64,000 nt of DNA from Piper betle. Taxonomy: Eukaryota > Streptophyta > Magnoliopsida > Piperales > Piperaceae. Under the pieces are notes generated by a model. The model was not told the origin of the DNA. It did not search any database and was given only the letters and a program-made list of their open reading frames with translations. The stretch lies in contig JAURVB010002594.1 of assembly GCA_033002965.1 (NCBI GenBank), positions 1-64,000 of the forward strand, written 5' to 3'. Shown one piece after another: positions 22,391-35,765 of the stretch. The translations under genes were made by a program, and so were the position numbers. How positions within the stretch are numbered: the stretch's first letter is position 1; every line of letters starts with the position of its first letter.

Positions 22391-22995
22391 AACCAATTTG
22401 CTAGATTTTTGTAAAGAATATAAACATTAGTATCATTTAAAATATACTTTCTGGTAATAAAATGAACCAACGTATTTAATTTTTTATGTGAGTTTAAACT
22501 TGAAACAAGTTGTTTTTATTAAGTCTGAGTATTAAGTCAATCAAGACGTCGAAAGTACAATCAAGTGTGATATCAGCTAAATGTAATTTAAATTATTATA
22601 AATCACTTCCCATTTGATTTTTTCAAGAACTAAACTTTAAGTCTGAGAGATGGTATATGGTTGGGGGTGCAATCGGGCATTGCCTAAATAAAATTTACCA
22701 TTTACGCTAAAATTTTATTTAATTGATTTACTAAATGTAAAAAATATAAACATAAATGCCTCTAAAAATATATTTTTGTGTAAAAATATTAACCAAAATA
22801 TTTGAATTTTTATATAATTTTCAACTTGAAATTAGTTCAATTTTCATTAAGTCTAAGTATTAATTTAATCCAAACGCTGAAAATACAATCAAGCATGATC
22901 TGAGCTAAATGAATTTAAATTTAAATTATAATAAATCACTTCTAATTTTATTTTTTCAAGAATTAAACTTTGGATGTGAGATGCTATGTGGTAAC
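22390..22995. repeat. Degenerate direct duplication (about 280 bp x 2)
   Basis: Two diverged copies lie at about 22390-22650 and 22715-22985. Both contain a TAAACAT(T/A)A phrase, a gap, ACTTGAAA(C/T)(A/T)AGTT, ATTAAGTCT(G/A)AGTATTAA, ACAATCAAG and TTTTTTCAAGAA. The function is unknown. Confidence 0.7.
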
Positions 22996-23969
22996 ATATT
23001 ACCTCTTATTAGCATAATGAAATTGATTAGTCTCAACTCTAACACATGAATATTTCATTCGAATTCCATATATTTATAATTAAAGCTCTATTTCACAAGC
23101 ATAGCAAATTATAAAATTTATATACATTGTAGATTAGGCCAAAAGTATTGATCTTTCTCTTTTCATTTTTGGATTATTTTACAATAAAATATAAGATAGA
23201 GTTTTACTAAATTGGTTCCCCTTAAAATTTTCCTCACAATAAAAATGAACGTTTTCACGAATATATTCTACATTTGATATTTACATAATAACAAATCCCT
23301 TGCAAAGTTTAATTAAAAAATTCATATATTCATCTTTTTCGCGTCTACCAAACATAAAGATACCTCGTAATACATGTTTAAATTTATAATAGCCTGATAT
23401 TAATTAAAACATCAATTTTTATTTAAATTGGTTATGAAATGTTCATGGATTATCGTTTTAGCTATGTTTTATTAGCTCAGATAAAATTATTTCAAATTTT
23501 TTATTTTTAATATCTCCTGCTTCGAGTTGGGTAGAGCGCATAAACCCTCTATCAAACTTAGAATTATGATTTGGAAAATGCTTAGAAATATGAATCTCGA
23601 GCCTGGTAAAAATTACAATGAGAGGGAACACAAATTGTTGGTCGAAGTTACAGTTTCACTTAGTAGCCAGTGATTGGACATAGAAAGGCAAAGTGCCAAG
23701 CACAAACAAATTGTTGTTGATCAGTTAATTGGGATCCTCACCAAGTGCCTTTTGTTCATCAACAACTTGATTAATTATGCTCTTTTCTTCCGAAGTTTTA
23801 TAATAATTTTATCACAACTGCCTTCGTATTTAAGGCAATTCAATATTGATTGAACAGTTTGGCTTTAAGAACTCTGGTAGCATTAAGAACAATGGCATAT
23901 GGCTTAGAACAAAATGGTAGATTTCCCAACAATAAATTGGGGGCTGAATTTGAGGCATTCACAAATTCT

Positions 23970-24290
23970 TATTTTTTAGAGAAGGTTTAGTATCAATAAC
24001 ATTTGATATGGGAATATCAGCTACATAAAAAATCAAATCGTTCATTCTGATGTATAAATACCACCAAGATAAAAATCTGATCATTCATTTAAATCAAATA
24101 ACAGTTGATATAGGCATTCACAAATTCTGTTTTTCCTAAAAACAACATCACAATTTCTTTTTTTTGTAGAGAAGGCTTAGTATTAATAACAGTTGATATA
24201 GGAATATCAACTACATAAAAAATCTAATCATTCATTTTGATGTAAAAATATCACCAAGATAAAAATTTAATCATTCATTTAAATCAAATA
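23970..24290. repeat. Direct duplication (about 125 bp x 2)
   Basis: Positions 23976-24100 and 24163-24288 share GAGAAGG(T/C)TTAGTAT, GATAT(G/A)GGAATATCA, ACATAAAAAATC and ACCAAGATAAAAAT. They are separated by about 60 bp containing a third short piece. Confidence 0.8.
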
Positions 24291-25850
24291 TCTATTTTTT
24301 TATGAATTAAAAATTACTTTCATCATTCAATCATTATTGTAATCCAAATATACACATTACCTGACACAAGAATATCTTGAACTCTGACATTAACCCCTCT
24401 CTCCTTCTATCTTTCTCTATTTTCTCTCTCTCTCTCTTAATATTAAAAATTCAAAACATGAGAAACAATTGTGTTTAAGGAAATTAATCAATAACTCACA
24501 TGATATACAAACAATATGATTAAATTTACAACCTTGAATTAATAAGCAAATTATTGTGACAACATAAAATACGAACAATTTATTAGTGAATTTTTAATGT
24601 CATTTGAAAATAGAAAAACACTATTAAAATGTAAAATTGTATTCTAATAATTAATTCTACAAGTATACCAACTGTCACTTGGTTGAATGATAAATTATAA
24701 GGACTATATAGTATTTTACATGCTTATTATATAGAATTCCAGTCATAAATAAAATGACAACAAAATCATGGAAAAAGTTGGGTTTAATTTTGCATATTGC
24801 ACCACAACTGAAAGTGAAAGTAGTCATAATACAATTTTTTTGTGTGACTCTAATTGGTTCGATAGAATCGGAAAATTAAACTTCATTTAGAAGTTGGGCT
24901 TAGTTACAATCATCTTATTTGTTTCATCACCTTTCTCCTGGCCGCCCCACTACCCATTAACCACTTCCACTGCGAATATCTCCACATCAAAACCTAATCT
25001 CCTGGGCCGCCCCACCACCCACCACTATCACAAGCCTCTCCACATCAAACCCCCATGCCTGTTGTTGCCTCTCACTGATTTTGCAACGCTGCCTCGGCAT
25101 TGTTGGACTCATGTAGGTTGCCATTATGGAAAGCCACTCCGTAAACCTCTTTACGTTAAATGTGATATTTTTTAATTTATTTTCATATTTAATATTTATT
25201 TAAATAAAATCTTATTTATAAATAAGAGTAGACTACATATCTTTAACTCAATTAATTACATTTAAAAAAATAATAGCCCATTATATTATACTATAAGCTA
25301 CATTATTATAAATAGTATCAGAGTCTTATAATTTCGTATTAGATAATAAGTTGGATTAGAGACGTCATTTATGTTATTGGTTACGGGCCAAATAATATCA
25401 TGAACTAGAGATACTAAAAGGCTTAGTATATATATTTTAAAGATAAATTTTTTTAAAATAAATGGATATTCTTCAATTTAGTCTTATATTTAATATCTAT
25501 TAAAGTAAAATCATATTTATAATTAAGAATGACTTATAAAATTTTAATTTAATTAATTATTTTTTAAAAATAATTTAATATATTATGTTATACTTTGATC
25601 GGGTCGTTAAGTTACACCCTAATGGCCCCAACAAGTGTGTTGCGGCCTCTCTTCGATCTTGCAAATGTGCCCGGGCATTTGTTAGGCTCATACAGGCACC
25701 CATTTCAAAAGGTTTATGAACTTCATCTCACGTAAAGCTGTGAGACTATTTTAACGATCTCCTGCTCGTATAAGTGACTATTCGAATACTCCTTGCACGT
25801 GTGCCCATTAGGCTATATGTGAACCTATATTTGTGTCACATTAGTATGTT
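24291..25850. other. Intergenic, AT-rich, with dispersed pair repeats
   Basis: A CT microsatellite lies near 24423-24438. About 25059-25132 and 25638-25711 are related (GCCTCTC, TTGCAA, GGCATT(T)GTT(A/G)G, CTCAT), and the AT-rich blocks after each are also similar, suggesting an old duplication of about 570 bp. No gene is seen. Confidence 0.5.
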
Positions 25851-26153
25851 AGCCTATATTTGTGCCTCCTTTGACGTATTTATAAATAAGGTCACGGACC
25901 TTTACCCTTGTCTTTTCTAAGTTTTTTTATAGACCGCACTAGTTTGCATGTAAACCTATATTGACACCTCTCTTTTACTATTTACAAACAAGGTAATGGG
26001 CCTTTATTTGTGTCTTTTAAAGGTTTATCATGGATCACACAAGCCTGTGCGTAAACATATATTTGTGCCTCTTCTGAGCTATTTACAAATAAGGTCACGA
26101 CCTTTATCTTCGTCTTTTTTAGGCTTTTTATAGACGTGACAAATATGCCACTA
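25851..26153. repeat. Three-unit tandem repeat, about 101-bp period
   Basis: Units start at 25851, 25952 and 26053. Each carries CCTATATT or CATATATT, then ACAAATAAGGTCACG-like, CCTTTAT, GTCTTTT and a TTTTTATAGAC-like block. It may be a small satellite array or internal LTR repeats. Confidence 0.85.
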
Positions 26154-27689
26154 GAATGCATTTATTGATTGGTTAGTTAGCTCTGATCTCACGAGCTATA
26201 AATCCATCGCTCAATTCAAAAAAATTAGTCACTTTATAAAGCTTATATATATAAAAATGATAGAGTGTGAACTTTATTAACAAAAATTTTAATTATTAAC
26301 TTTCATATAGTGGTTCACATTGGATAGTTATTAATGGAATTATCCATAACTACCCATTTATAATTCGACAATCTAAATCATTAAATAAAAAATTAGTGAT
26401 TATGATGTGAGTTCACAAAATTTAAAAGTTAAAAAGGTTCATACCGTCTATGTATATATATAAACACACACGGATTCCTGATTGAATGAACAAGAAATAT
26501 ATCTGTTTTTAAAGTAAGAAAATTACCTATTTGACCCTTTCCCCTATCCCATGCTACCTCTATCGCCTCCGAAACTAAAACATCTCTCCCTTCGACGTTT
26601 CATCCTCCTTCCTAGCTTAGTCGTGTGCATTATTATTGAAACAATCATTCGTGGCAAATAAAAGAAAAAGAGCAAAGTATTGTGTCTCTATCGTGTATCG
26701 TTCTTGTGATACTCTTATCGCATGGCTCTTATTTTTATAAATGACAACCAAGGTCAAACCTATTCACCTTTCTTTCTCTTTGTAACCGTTGGCACCAAAT
26801 CTCAATGGAATGAAATGTGTCTTCAAGAATCATGCCAAATTTATCTTAAAAACTGCTACATTGGAATGATCGTGTGATTTTTGAAGGAGTACCGACACAG
26901 TGAAGTTTTTTGAGGCTTTTAGCCTCGGCTGTAAATTTCCTTAAAGGAATTCTTCTTGGTTGCCCGGTGCTTGATGCTTGCGTGCATTTCACCGAAGGTC
27001 GACTCTGACCACCAGCCTCGACTTCTATGGCTCAAGAAGTTTCATTCTTTACCCACAATTATTCATCTTTTCACCCTGATAAATGATCTTCTGTTTCTTC
27101 CACAAGTCTCACTTGATCGTTCTTGGGTTTATCTAAAAAATCTTTTCTTTCTTATGACCAAGCCAATTTACTGCTTGCTCCTAATACTAAATATATTGTA
27201 CAATAATTGACAGATATGAATTGTGTTGATTTGCAGATGTAAACGCAAGTAAACTTTCATGCACTCTCCCTCGGCTGAAAAAGCATCAATTCAACATAAT
27301 ACATAAAATCCAAACATCTTTTATGAAATCAATCAACGTGTCATCCTCATACCAATAAATGCCAATTGAAAATTACTCAAGCCATTGAGCACTCTCACGT
27401 ATATTTGTGGTTCAGATATTTTGCACCAAACAGATAATTACCAATCACAGTAAGTTCATCTGTAATCTCGACCAAAGTCTACCCATAAGATTTCATTATA
27501 ACATAGAAGATACCCAGTAAGGGGAAAGAGATCTTTTCCGGAGACGCAGAGACAAAGGTGTGGTTGGGAAGTTTGGCACCCTAAGAGTCTAATAGTGAGA
27601 AATATTGAGTGCAATAAAGAAGGGAAGACTTTAAAGCCATGGGATTTGATCTAACGGGAATAATAGAACTTTAGAATAGACAACTTGTT

Positions 27690-27694
<5 letters not shown>
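26154..27694. other. Intergenic, nothing recognised
   Basis: Mixed-composition sequence without a credible gene. Short open frames near 26956 do not match any family I know. Confidence 0.5.

Positions 27695-27728
<34 letters not shown>
27695..27728. repeat. (TA)n microsatellite
   Basis: TA run immediately to the left of GC-cored element D. Confidence 0.97.
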
Positions 27729-27730
<2 letters not shown>

Positions 27731-28380
27731 GGGGCGTTGGGGTGAGCCCAGGGCATAAAAAATTTTCTACCCCGAGCTATGATCTGGACCGTCCGTTTAC
27801 AAAGATAGCCCAGATTTATTATTATTTTTAAAAAAATTAAACTTTGATATAGGGTGTTCGATTACAAGGACGGCCCATTTTTTTAAAAAAAAACACAGCC
27901 GCTGAGAGACCGTGTCGACCGTGGGTGGCCTGTTGTGGCCACATCTGGCCGCCGCCAGCCACATCCTGCCGTGGGCGGCCTTGTCTGGCTGGCCACCGGC
28001 CAAATCCAGCCTTGGGACGGCCAGATCGGGCTGCATGACTAAAAATCCCGCCCTCCCTCGCCGAGGATGAGGTTGTCCCACTGTGGCTGCCTTTACCCGT
28101 TCCCCCTTCCACCAGACGGCTCTGCCCGGCCGCAGTGGGGCGGGGGCATCCGCAGCTAGGGAGGGGGACTGGGTAGAGGAGACTACGGTGGGGCGGGGGC
28201 AACTAGGGCAGGGCGGCCGTGGCTGTGGCAAGGCGGCGGCGGCAGCAGGATGATGTCTGCCGGGTGGGGAGATTTTTTTTTAGAAGAATTGATCTAGGCC
28301 ATCGTTGTAATTGGATGGCCCAGATTAAAGTGCGGGGTAGAAAATTTTTCTGCTCCAGGCGCACCAACACTTTACCCATA
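27729..28380. mobile_element. GC-cored terminal-inverted-repeat element D
   Basis: The left end (GGTGAGCCCAGGGC, then AAAAAATTTTCTACCCCG) is matched inverted at the right end (GGGGTAGAAAATTTTTCTGC, then CCAGGCGCACCAACAC). The core is GC-rich with GGCC and CCGG runs. The termini are unlike A, B or C, but the layout is the same: TA flank, long TIR, GC core. There is no transposase. Confidence 0.7.
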
Positions 28381-28960
28381 TAGGCACTGAGGTGAGCTCA
28401 GGGAAAAAATTTTTTGCCCTGAGCTATAATCTAGGTTGTTGCGCTGAGGTGTTTTTTTTAAAATAAAAACTAAACTTTAATTTGGGCCATTCGATTACAA
28501 AGACGACTCAGATTTTTTTTGAAACAAAAACACGGCCACTAAGCTACCATGTCGGCAGTAGGTGGCCCGCCGCTAGCCACATCCGGTCGTGGGCGGCCTT
28601 GGGACGATAGGACATGGCCGGCCACGGTCGGATCAGGCCACATAGCCCAAAATCCTACCCTCCCCCGCCGCGGATGACGCCATCCTGCCATAGCAACTGC
28701 TCCACCAAGGACGCCCCGCCCTGCAGCAGATGGCCCCACCCAACCGTGGCTGGGCGTGGCCATCCGCAGCCATTGGGGGGGGGACTGGGTAGAGGAGGCC
28801 GTGGCGGGGAATGGGTGTCCGCGGCGGGGCGACGGGATGGCATCCGCTGAGTGGGGAGATTTTTTTGTAACAATTGATCTTGGTTGTCCTTATAATCAGA
28901 TGGCCTAGATCAAAGCGCAGAGTAGAAAATTTTTCTGCCCTGGGCACACCAGCACTTTAC

Positions 28961-28965
<5 letters not shown>
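28381..28965. mobile_element. GC-cored terminal-inverted-repeat element E (tandem with D)
   Basis: A same-family copy placed directly after D in the same orientation. The left end has GGTGAGCTCAGGG, then AAAAAATTTTTTGCCCTGAG; the right end has GTAGAAAATTTTTCTGCCC, then TGGGCACACCAGCAC, then TTTACCCATATA. The right edge runs into a (TA)n tract (28963-29001). Confidence 0.7.

Positions 28966-29001
<36 letters not shown>
28963..29001. repeat. (TA)n microsatellite
   Basis: TA run at the right edge of element E. A second TA run lies at 29159-29182. Confidence 0.95.
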
Positions 29002-29003
<2 letters not shown>

Positions 29004-29329
29004 CATGATAGAAAGAGAAACTTAAAAAATCTCTCAAAACCTGATAGCATCTTTAAATTTAATTCAACGTTGAAGATTCAAAAATAGAGTTAGTTACAAA
29101 ACTAATTCAAATGTGTACATCCATTTAAATTTAAGAACTCTTATCAAGTTTCTCCAAATATATATATATATATATATATATATTCATGGAATATACTATC
29201 TATCATCATGTGGGACTCGTCGAAAAGTGATCGCAACCCCAAGGGCAATGATACTGCTGTTGGTGAGATGGCCATCGGCCCATTGCCTGCATGGACGCAG
29301 GGGACTTTTTGCGCCATAGAAGTCGACGT

Positions 29330-29580
29330 ATAGAAGGTTTTGATCTATTGGTTGTACGACCATGAATTATTTCCTGATCATTGGCTCTCTAAGAGTTCAA
29401 AGATTTGTTAGCTCATTGGCTTTACCTCGTTGGCCTCTCCAAACTCAGCCTTTTATTCCCCCAAAGCCCATTCTATTTTCTTCGTGAACTGAAACACATC
29501 CTTCTCAGCGCCAAAGTAGCCTTTCTTCAGGTCTTCTTCCACCTTCGCCTGCTTTGACCTCCTTTCTTACCCTCTTTCAA
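29330..29580 (-). pseudogene. Decayed coding remnant, probably from a retroelement
   Basis: On the minus strand one frame reads KQAKVEEDLKKGYFGAEKD, then VFQFTKKIEWALGE, a stop, and KAEFGEANEVKPM before more stops. The charged, coiled-coil-like composition is that of a protein fragment, possibly a retroelement gag. The family is not identified. Confidence 0.3.
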
Positions 29581-29769
29581 CTGAGCTTTGAGTTGGAGTT
29601 TTTCCTCCCATGAGCAATAGAAAAGGAAAATAACGGTAAAACAATGAAGACAAATAATAGTGATACACGCAATGACAACTTCAAGGGAAATGACGACCAC
29701 ATCAGGTGTTTTATTGTGCCAAGGTTAGTTATATTAAAAAACATTGTCACAAGTTCAAAGAGCAACTAA

Positions 29770-30350
29770 GGAACAAGAAAAAAATCAAGAAGAATAAGAT
29801 GGAAAAAAATAATTTGATTGACAATGAATTGGTAGTGAGGCTTTATTGTGTGAATAAGTGTAGCGGTTTCACTTAGAATTCAAGTTTGGGTGGTGAACTA
29901 AATTAGATATGAGACTCTTCACTACATACAAGTTGGAATATTTTAGAGTGGTGAAGATAATCATGGAAAGTGTAAGGTTGTTAGTATTAAGAATGCGAGA
30001 GTGAGGCTAATATGGATCATATACTAGTTTTGAGTTGTATAAGATATATTCTAAATTTAAGGTTGGATTTGACATCGACTGAGAAATTGGATTATAAGGG
30101 GTTTGCTTCACACTTTGCCAATGAGGTGTGGAAATTATTTAAGTGTCTCTTATTGTTGTAAGACAGAATAAGTGTTTCAGTCTTTATAAAATAATGTTCC
30201 AAAGATTAGAGATGCTGTCATTGATGGCACTTCTACCAAAAAATTGTGACGGCGGTGTGTTAGTCAGGGAAAGGTTTGTGATGAGAAGGAAACCTTGTGG
30301 GGATATTTTAGTGGAGTTCACATGCATGAAGAACGAAGATCAATGTTGAG
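29770..30350 (+). pseudogene. Degenerate Copia-type gag / gag-pre-integrase remnant
   Basis: Broken frames on the plus strand resemble Ty1/Copia polyprotein. They show a lysine-rich stretch (FKEQLRNKKKIKKNKMEKNN) where Copia gag has its post-zinc-knuckle tail, then NHGKCKVVSIKNARVRL (compare the CKVVGIG...V(R/K)I(K/R) motif of the protease/gag-pre-integrase junction), then VSLIVVRQNKCFSLYKIM. Many stops and frameshifts are present. No LTRs were found around it. Confidence 0.45.
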
Positions 30351-31809
30351 TAAGACAGAGAATTCTTTACTTATGACTGACGGGAGTTTGGTGAAATTAT
30401 TTGAAAATGATTTGACATTAGAGGATGAGAAGTCAACGAGTTAAAAGTGGCAATCAGCTCACGATGTTTCCCCCAAGACGATGAGAGAGACTTGTTAGAG
30501 GTTTAAGAAAGACGAATACGGTTGGTGTTGCCCATTAATGTCTTGAGATTTTACATGGATCTACGAAAAAGTCAAGATGGTATGTTCATTGTATGTGAAT
30601 GATGTTATAACTAACTCAAGAGTCCTCCTATTGTTCAGAAGAGAAATTTCTTAGAGTTTTTTTCCCGTGAGGAGAAACGGCAAAGGATAATCGTCCGACC
30701 ATCATGTGTATATAAACCTTGCCTTAATCGTTCCCCACATTCTAAGTTTCTCCCGTAAACAAACCTCTTTCTCTCTGCCGTCTCCGATGATCAACCTGCT
30801 CAAGACTCCCACAATTCTTCCGCCATAACAATCCGGAGTGATAATGATTGTAATTTGCTTAAAAGGATTCGATCATCCGCCCCTATGCATAGTTAAAAAG
30901 GTGAAGCCTCATCTCCTTATATCAATCATTTATTATTCCAAAACTATTTAAGCCATCCGATGCCCCTAACAGACTCTTGATCCTCTATGCTTTAATTTGT
31001 AATTTACTTAGGATTGCAAAGCAAACGAAAAATGGATGTTCCGCCGGCACCACTTGGCCATCCGACGTCCCCTTCATCATGCTCGACCATCCCTCTGACA
31101 TTTGCTCCGTTGTCCTCTTCACCATGTGCGTGATAGACCGGTTGGCCATCCTTGCAAGCGGCATAGCGAGGCCTTGGAGTGGCTCCGACTGCCGTTCGAC
31201 GTGCACGGATGGGCGACCTACATGGGTCCGGCGAGGTGTTGCAAAATAAAAATTAATTCATCGGCTGTAAGGAAAAACTTCGAGTGCAATTCACCCTGAA
31301 TTAAAAAACTTAAGAACATTTTATTTAATTATTAAAATCAAATAAATATTTATTATTTTTATTTAAAAATAATATAGTAACATCTTTTAAAATAAATTGT
31401 ATATATTCTTAATATATATTATTAAAAAATTTCAAATATACCTCATGCATGGCATAGTTCTTTGGCAAAACTTGCAATAATTAATTGTGCACGCTTTATT
31501 AACATTATAATTTACCCATCTCTTATTATATCATGATTTTATCTTTTCTTTACCCTAAGCCAAAAATAATAATTAAGAATTATTTACTTTATTTTACAGG
31601 ACTAATTATTTTAAATATAGACTCTAATCCTATAATTATTATACAAATTTTATTATTAAATAAAAAGGGACAAAATTTAGAATAAGGGATACATATAATC
31701 CTAATTGAGTAAGGTTTTTCAATTTTTTTACATGTATGTACGGCGAATTAAGAAAGGAAAAAAGTAAAATAATTAATAACAAGTAACATTTGTTTTTCTC
31801 GTTATTAGA

Positions 31810-31813
<4 letters not shown>
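30351..31813. other. Upstream region of the RD21 gene with a partial leader duplication
   Basis: Positions 30700-30830 hold GTATATAAACC, then TCTCTGCCGTCTCCGATGAT, then ATTCTTCCGCCATA. This parallels the true RD21 leader at 32030-32105 (TCTCTGCCGTCTCCGATCAT, then ATTCTTCGACCATGG), with the start codon changed to ATA. The GC-richer segment 31020-31240 has an open frame with no recognisable family. Beyond 31300 the DNA is AT-rich. Confidence 0.4.
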
Positions 31814-31840
<27 letters not shown>

Positions 31841-31842
31841 AA
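31814..31842. repeat. (TA)n/(TG)n microsatellite
   Basis: GTGTGTGTATATATAT-type run about 260 bp upstream of the RD21 ATG. Confidence 0.9.
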
Positions 31843-32018
31843 ATAAAAACCTAATTCATATTTAAGTAGATATCTGCGCGCTCTTTAAAATTATATATAT
31901 AATATATAATATATAATATATAATGTATAATATAATATAAATAATATAATATATTCACTTCCAGTTTCTACAAGTCTGAGCTCCTAAGATAAACCGGCTT
32001 GTCTCTCCGGTACTTCGA

Positions 32019-32024
32019 TATAAA
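32019..32024 (+). promoter_or_regulatory. RD21: TATA box of the RD21-like gene
   Basis: TATAAA within GATATAAAGG, 76-81 bp upstream of the ATG at 32100. This leaves a leader of about 45-50 nt. Confidence 0.6.
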
Positions 32025-32099
32025 GGACGTTAGGGTTCTATAATTCATCGTTTCCCACGTTTCTCTGCCGTCTCCGATCATCCACGCGATTCTTCGACC

Positions 32100-34527
<2,428 letters not shown>

Positions 34528-35765
34528 TATGAGCTATTAGCAACATTATGTTCATCAATTTCGACTACATGAGCCATACATAATCTTTTCTCTTTTTAAA
34601 TTCGTTTAGGTGAAGTAGGGGGAATTGTACATAGAATCATTTCATAACTTTTTTTTACAGTATATTTTACTTTATAAAAAAGATTATTTTAAGTACTTTG
34701 CAAATTTGCCATTTACGTTTCTTGTCATTGTTTTTTCTCAATTAGTTCTCTGTCGAAATTCGTTATTGTCTTGTGTGTATTTGATTGTTTTACAGACTTA
34801 ATTTTTTAAAAGTACTAAGAAAAACCGAACTAATCAAAGAAATGAATAACGGCATCCCATTGCTCCCACTTGATTTTTAAAATGCAGCTCCAAACAACAT
34901 AATGATTAAGCACTTAATTTCATGTATGGATTAACAAGCAAGTTGTTACCATTATCTAGCATATAGGAGTGCAATAGCATGGATATTGTATCGATTTATT
35001 GATTTTGCATTGGCTTGATGCCATCAATCCTTTCAGCAACAAAGGTTTAGTAAAAGATGAGAAAATAAGCCTTGACAGGATAAATGATTAAACAGTAAGC
35101 AGTAAGCTAAATATAGCCTTATTGAAAAGTTCACATAACAACGCGCAAAAATATATAATTAGCAAAGATGAGAGAACAAGCAACTAATTTGCAGTCGAGA
35201 CTTATTATTTGCTTGCACTCTTATCTTCAATATATATACGTGCAAGACCATCTCTGAAAATCATATACAAAATTTGTGACTCGCTGTTATTGCAGATTCA
35301 AAATCCAAACGAAGTACAGAGGGAGGTCAAAATCAACTTCGGCTGAAAGTAAAATAACAATATACTTGCGAAGGGGTTTGATCACAAGGACAAACTAAAT
35401 ATGATAACATGTTTATCTGCACATTGCGAAGGCCCTAATACACTTGTCAGACACTACACATGCTCGCGTACCTAGCAGAATTCTCAGATTCGTCAAGAAA
35501 GGATGGTGAAAAGAGAATATGAACTCAAATATTGAGAACTTCATGATCGTGCAGACCTTACTTACAACAGCCTTCTTATTAATTTTCCCAAGGAGAGAAC
35601 AAGAGGCTAAGCCAACTGGACTATTTATAGGTTCCACATCCAACTAGGATTCAAGCATTTACAGTACAAATTAGCTACTGTACAGAACAAGCTGGAAGAA
35701 GGGTAAATAACAACTAATTGAATGCAAGCCAAGGAATTGCTTTGCATATAGTTACCTCCATAAAC
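34528..35765. other. Intergenic, 3' flank of the RD21 gene
   Basis: AT-rich sequence without a recognisable gene. The first few hundred bases are the presumed 3' UTR. The 3' UTR of the minus-strand pseudogene that follows may also reach into this stretch. Confidence 0.5.

Noticed and set aside
30977..31249. 90-codon frame between the Copia debris and RD21
   Set aside because: No recognisable domain, and another frame overlaps it; kept only as part of an unassigned upstream region.
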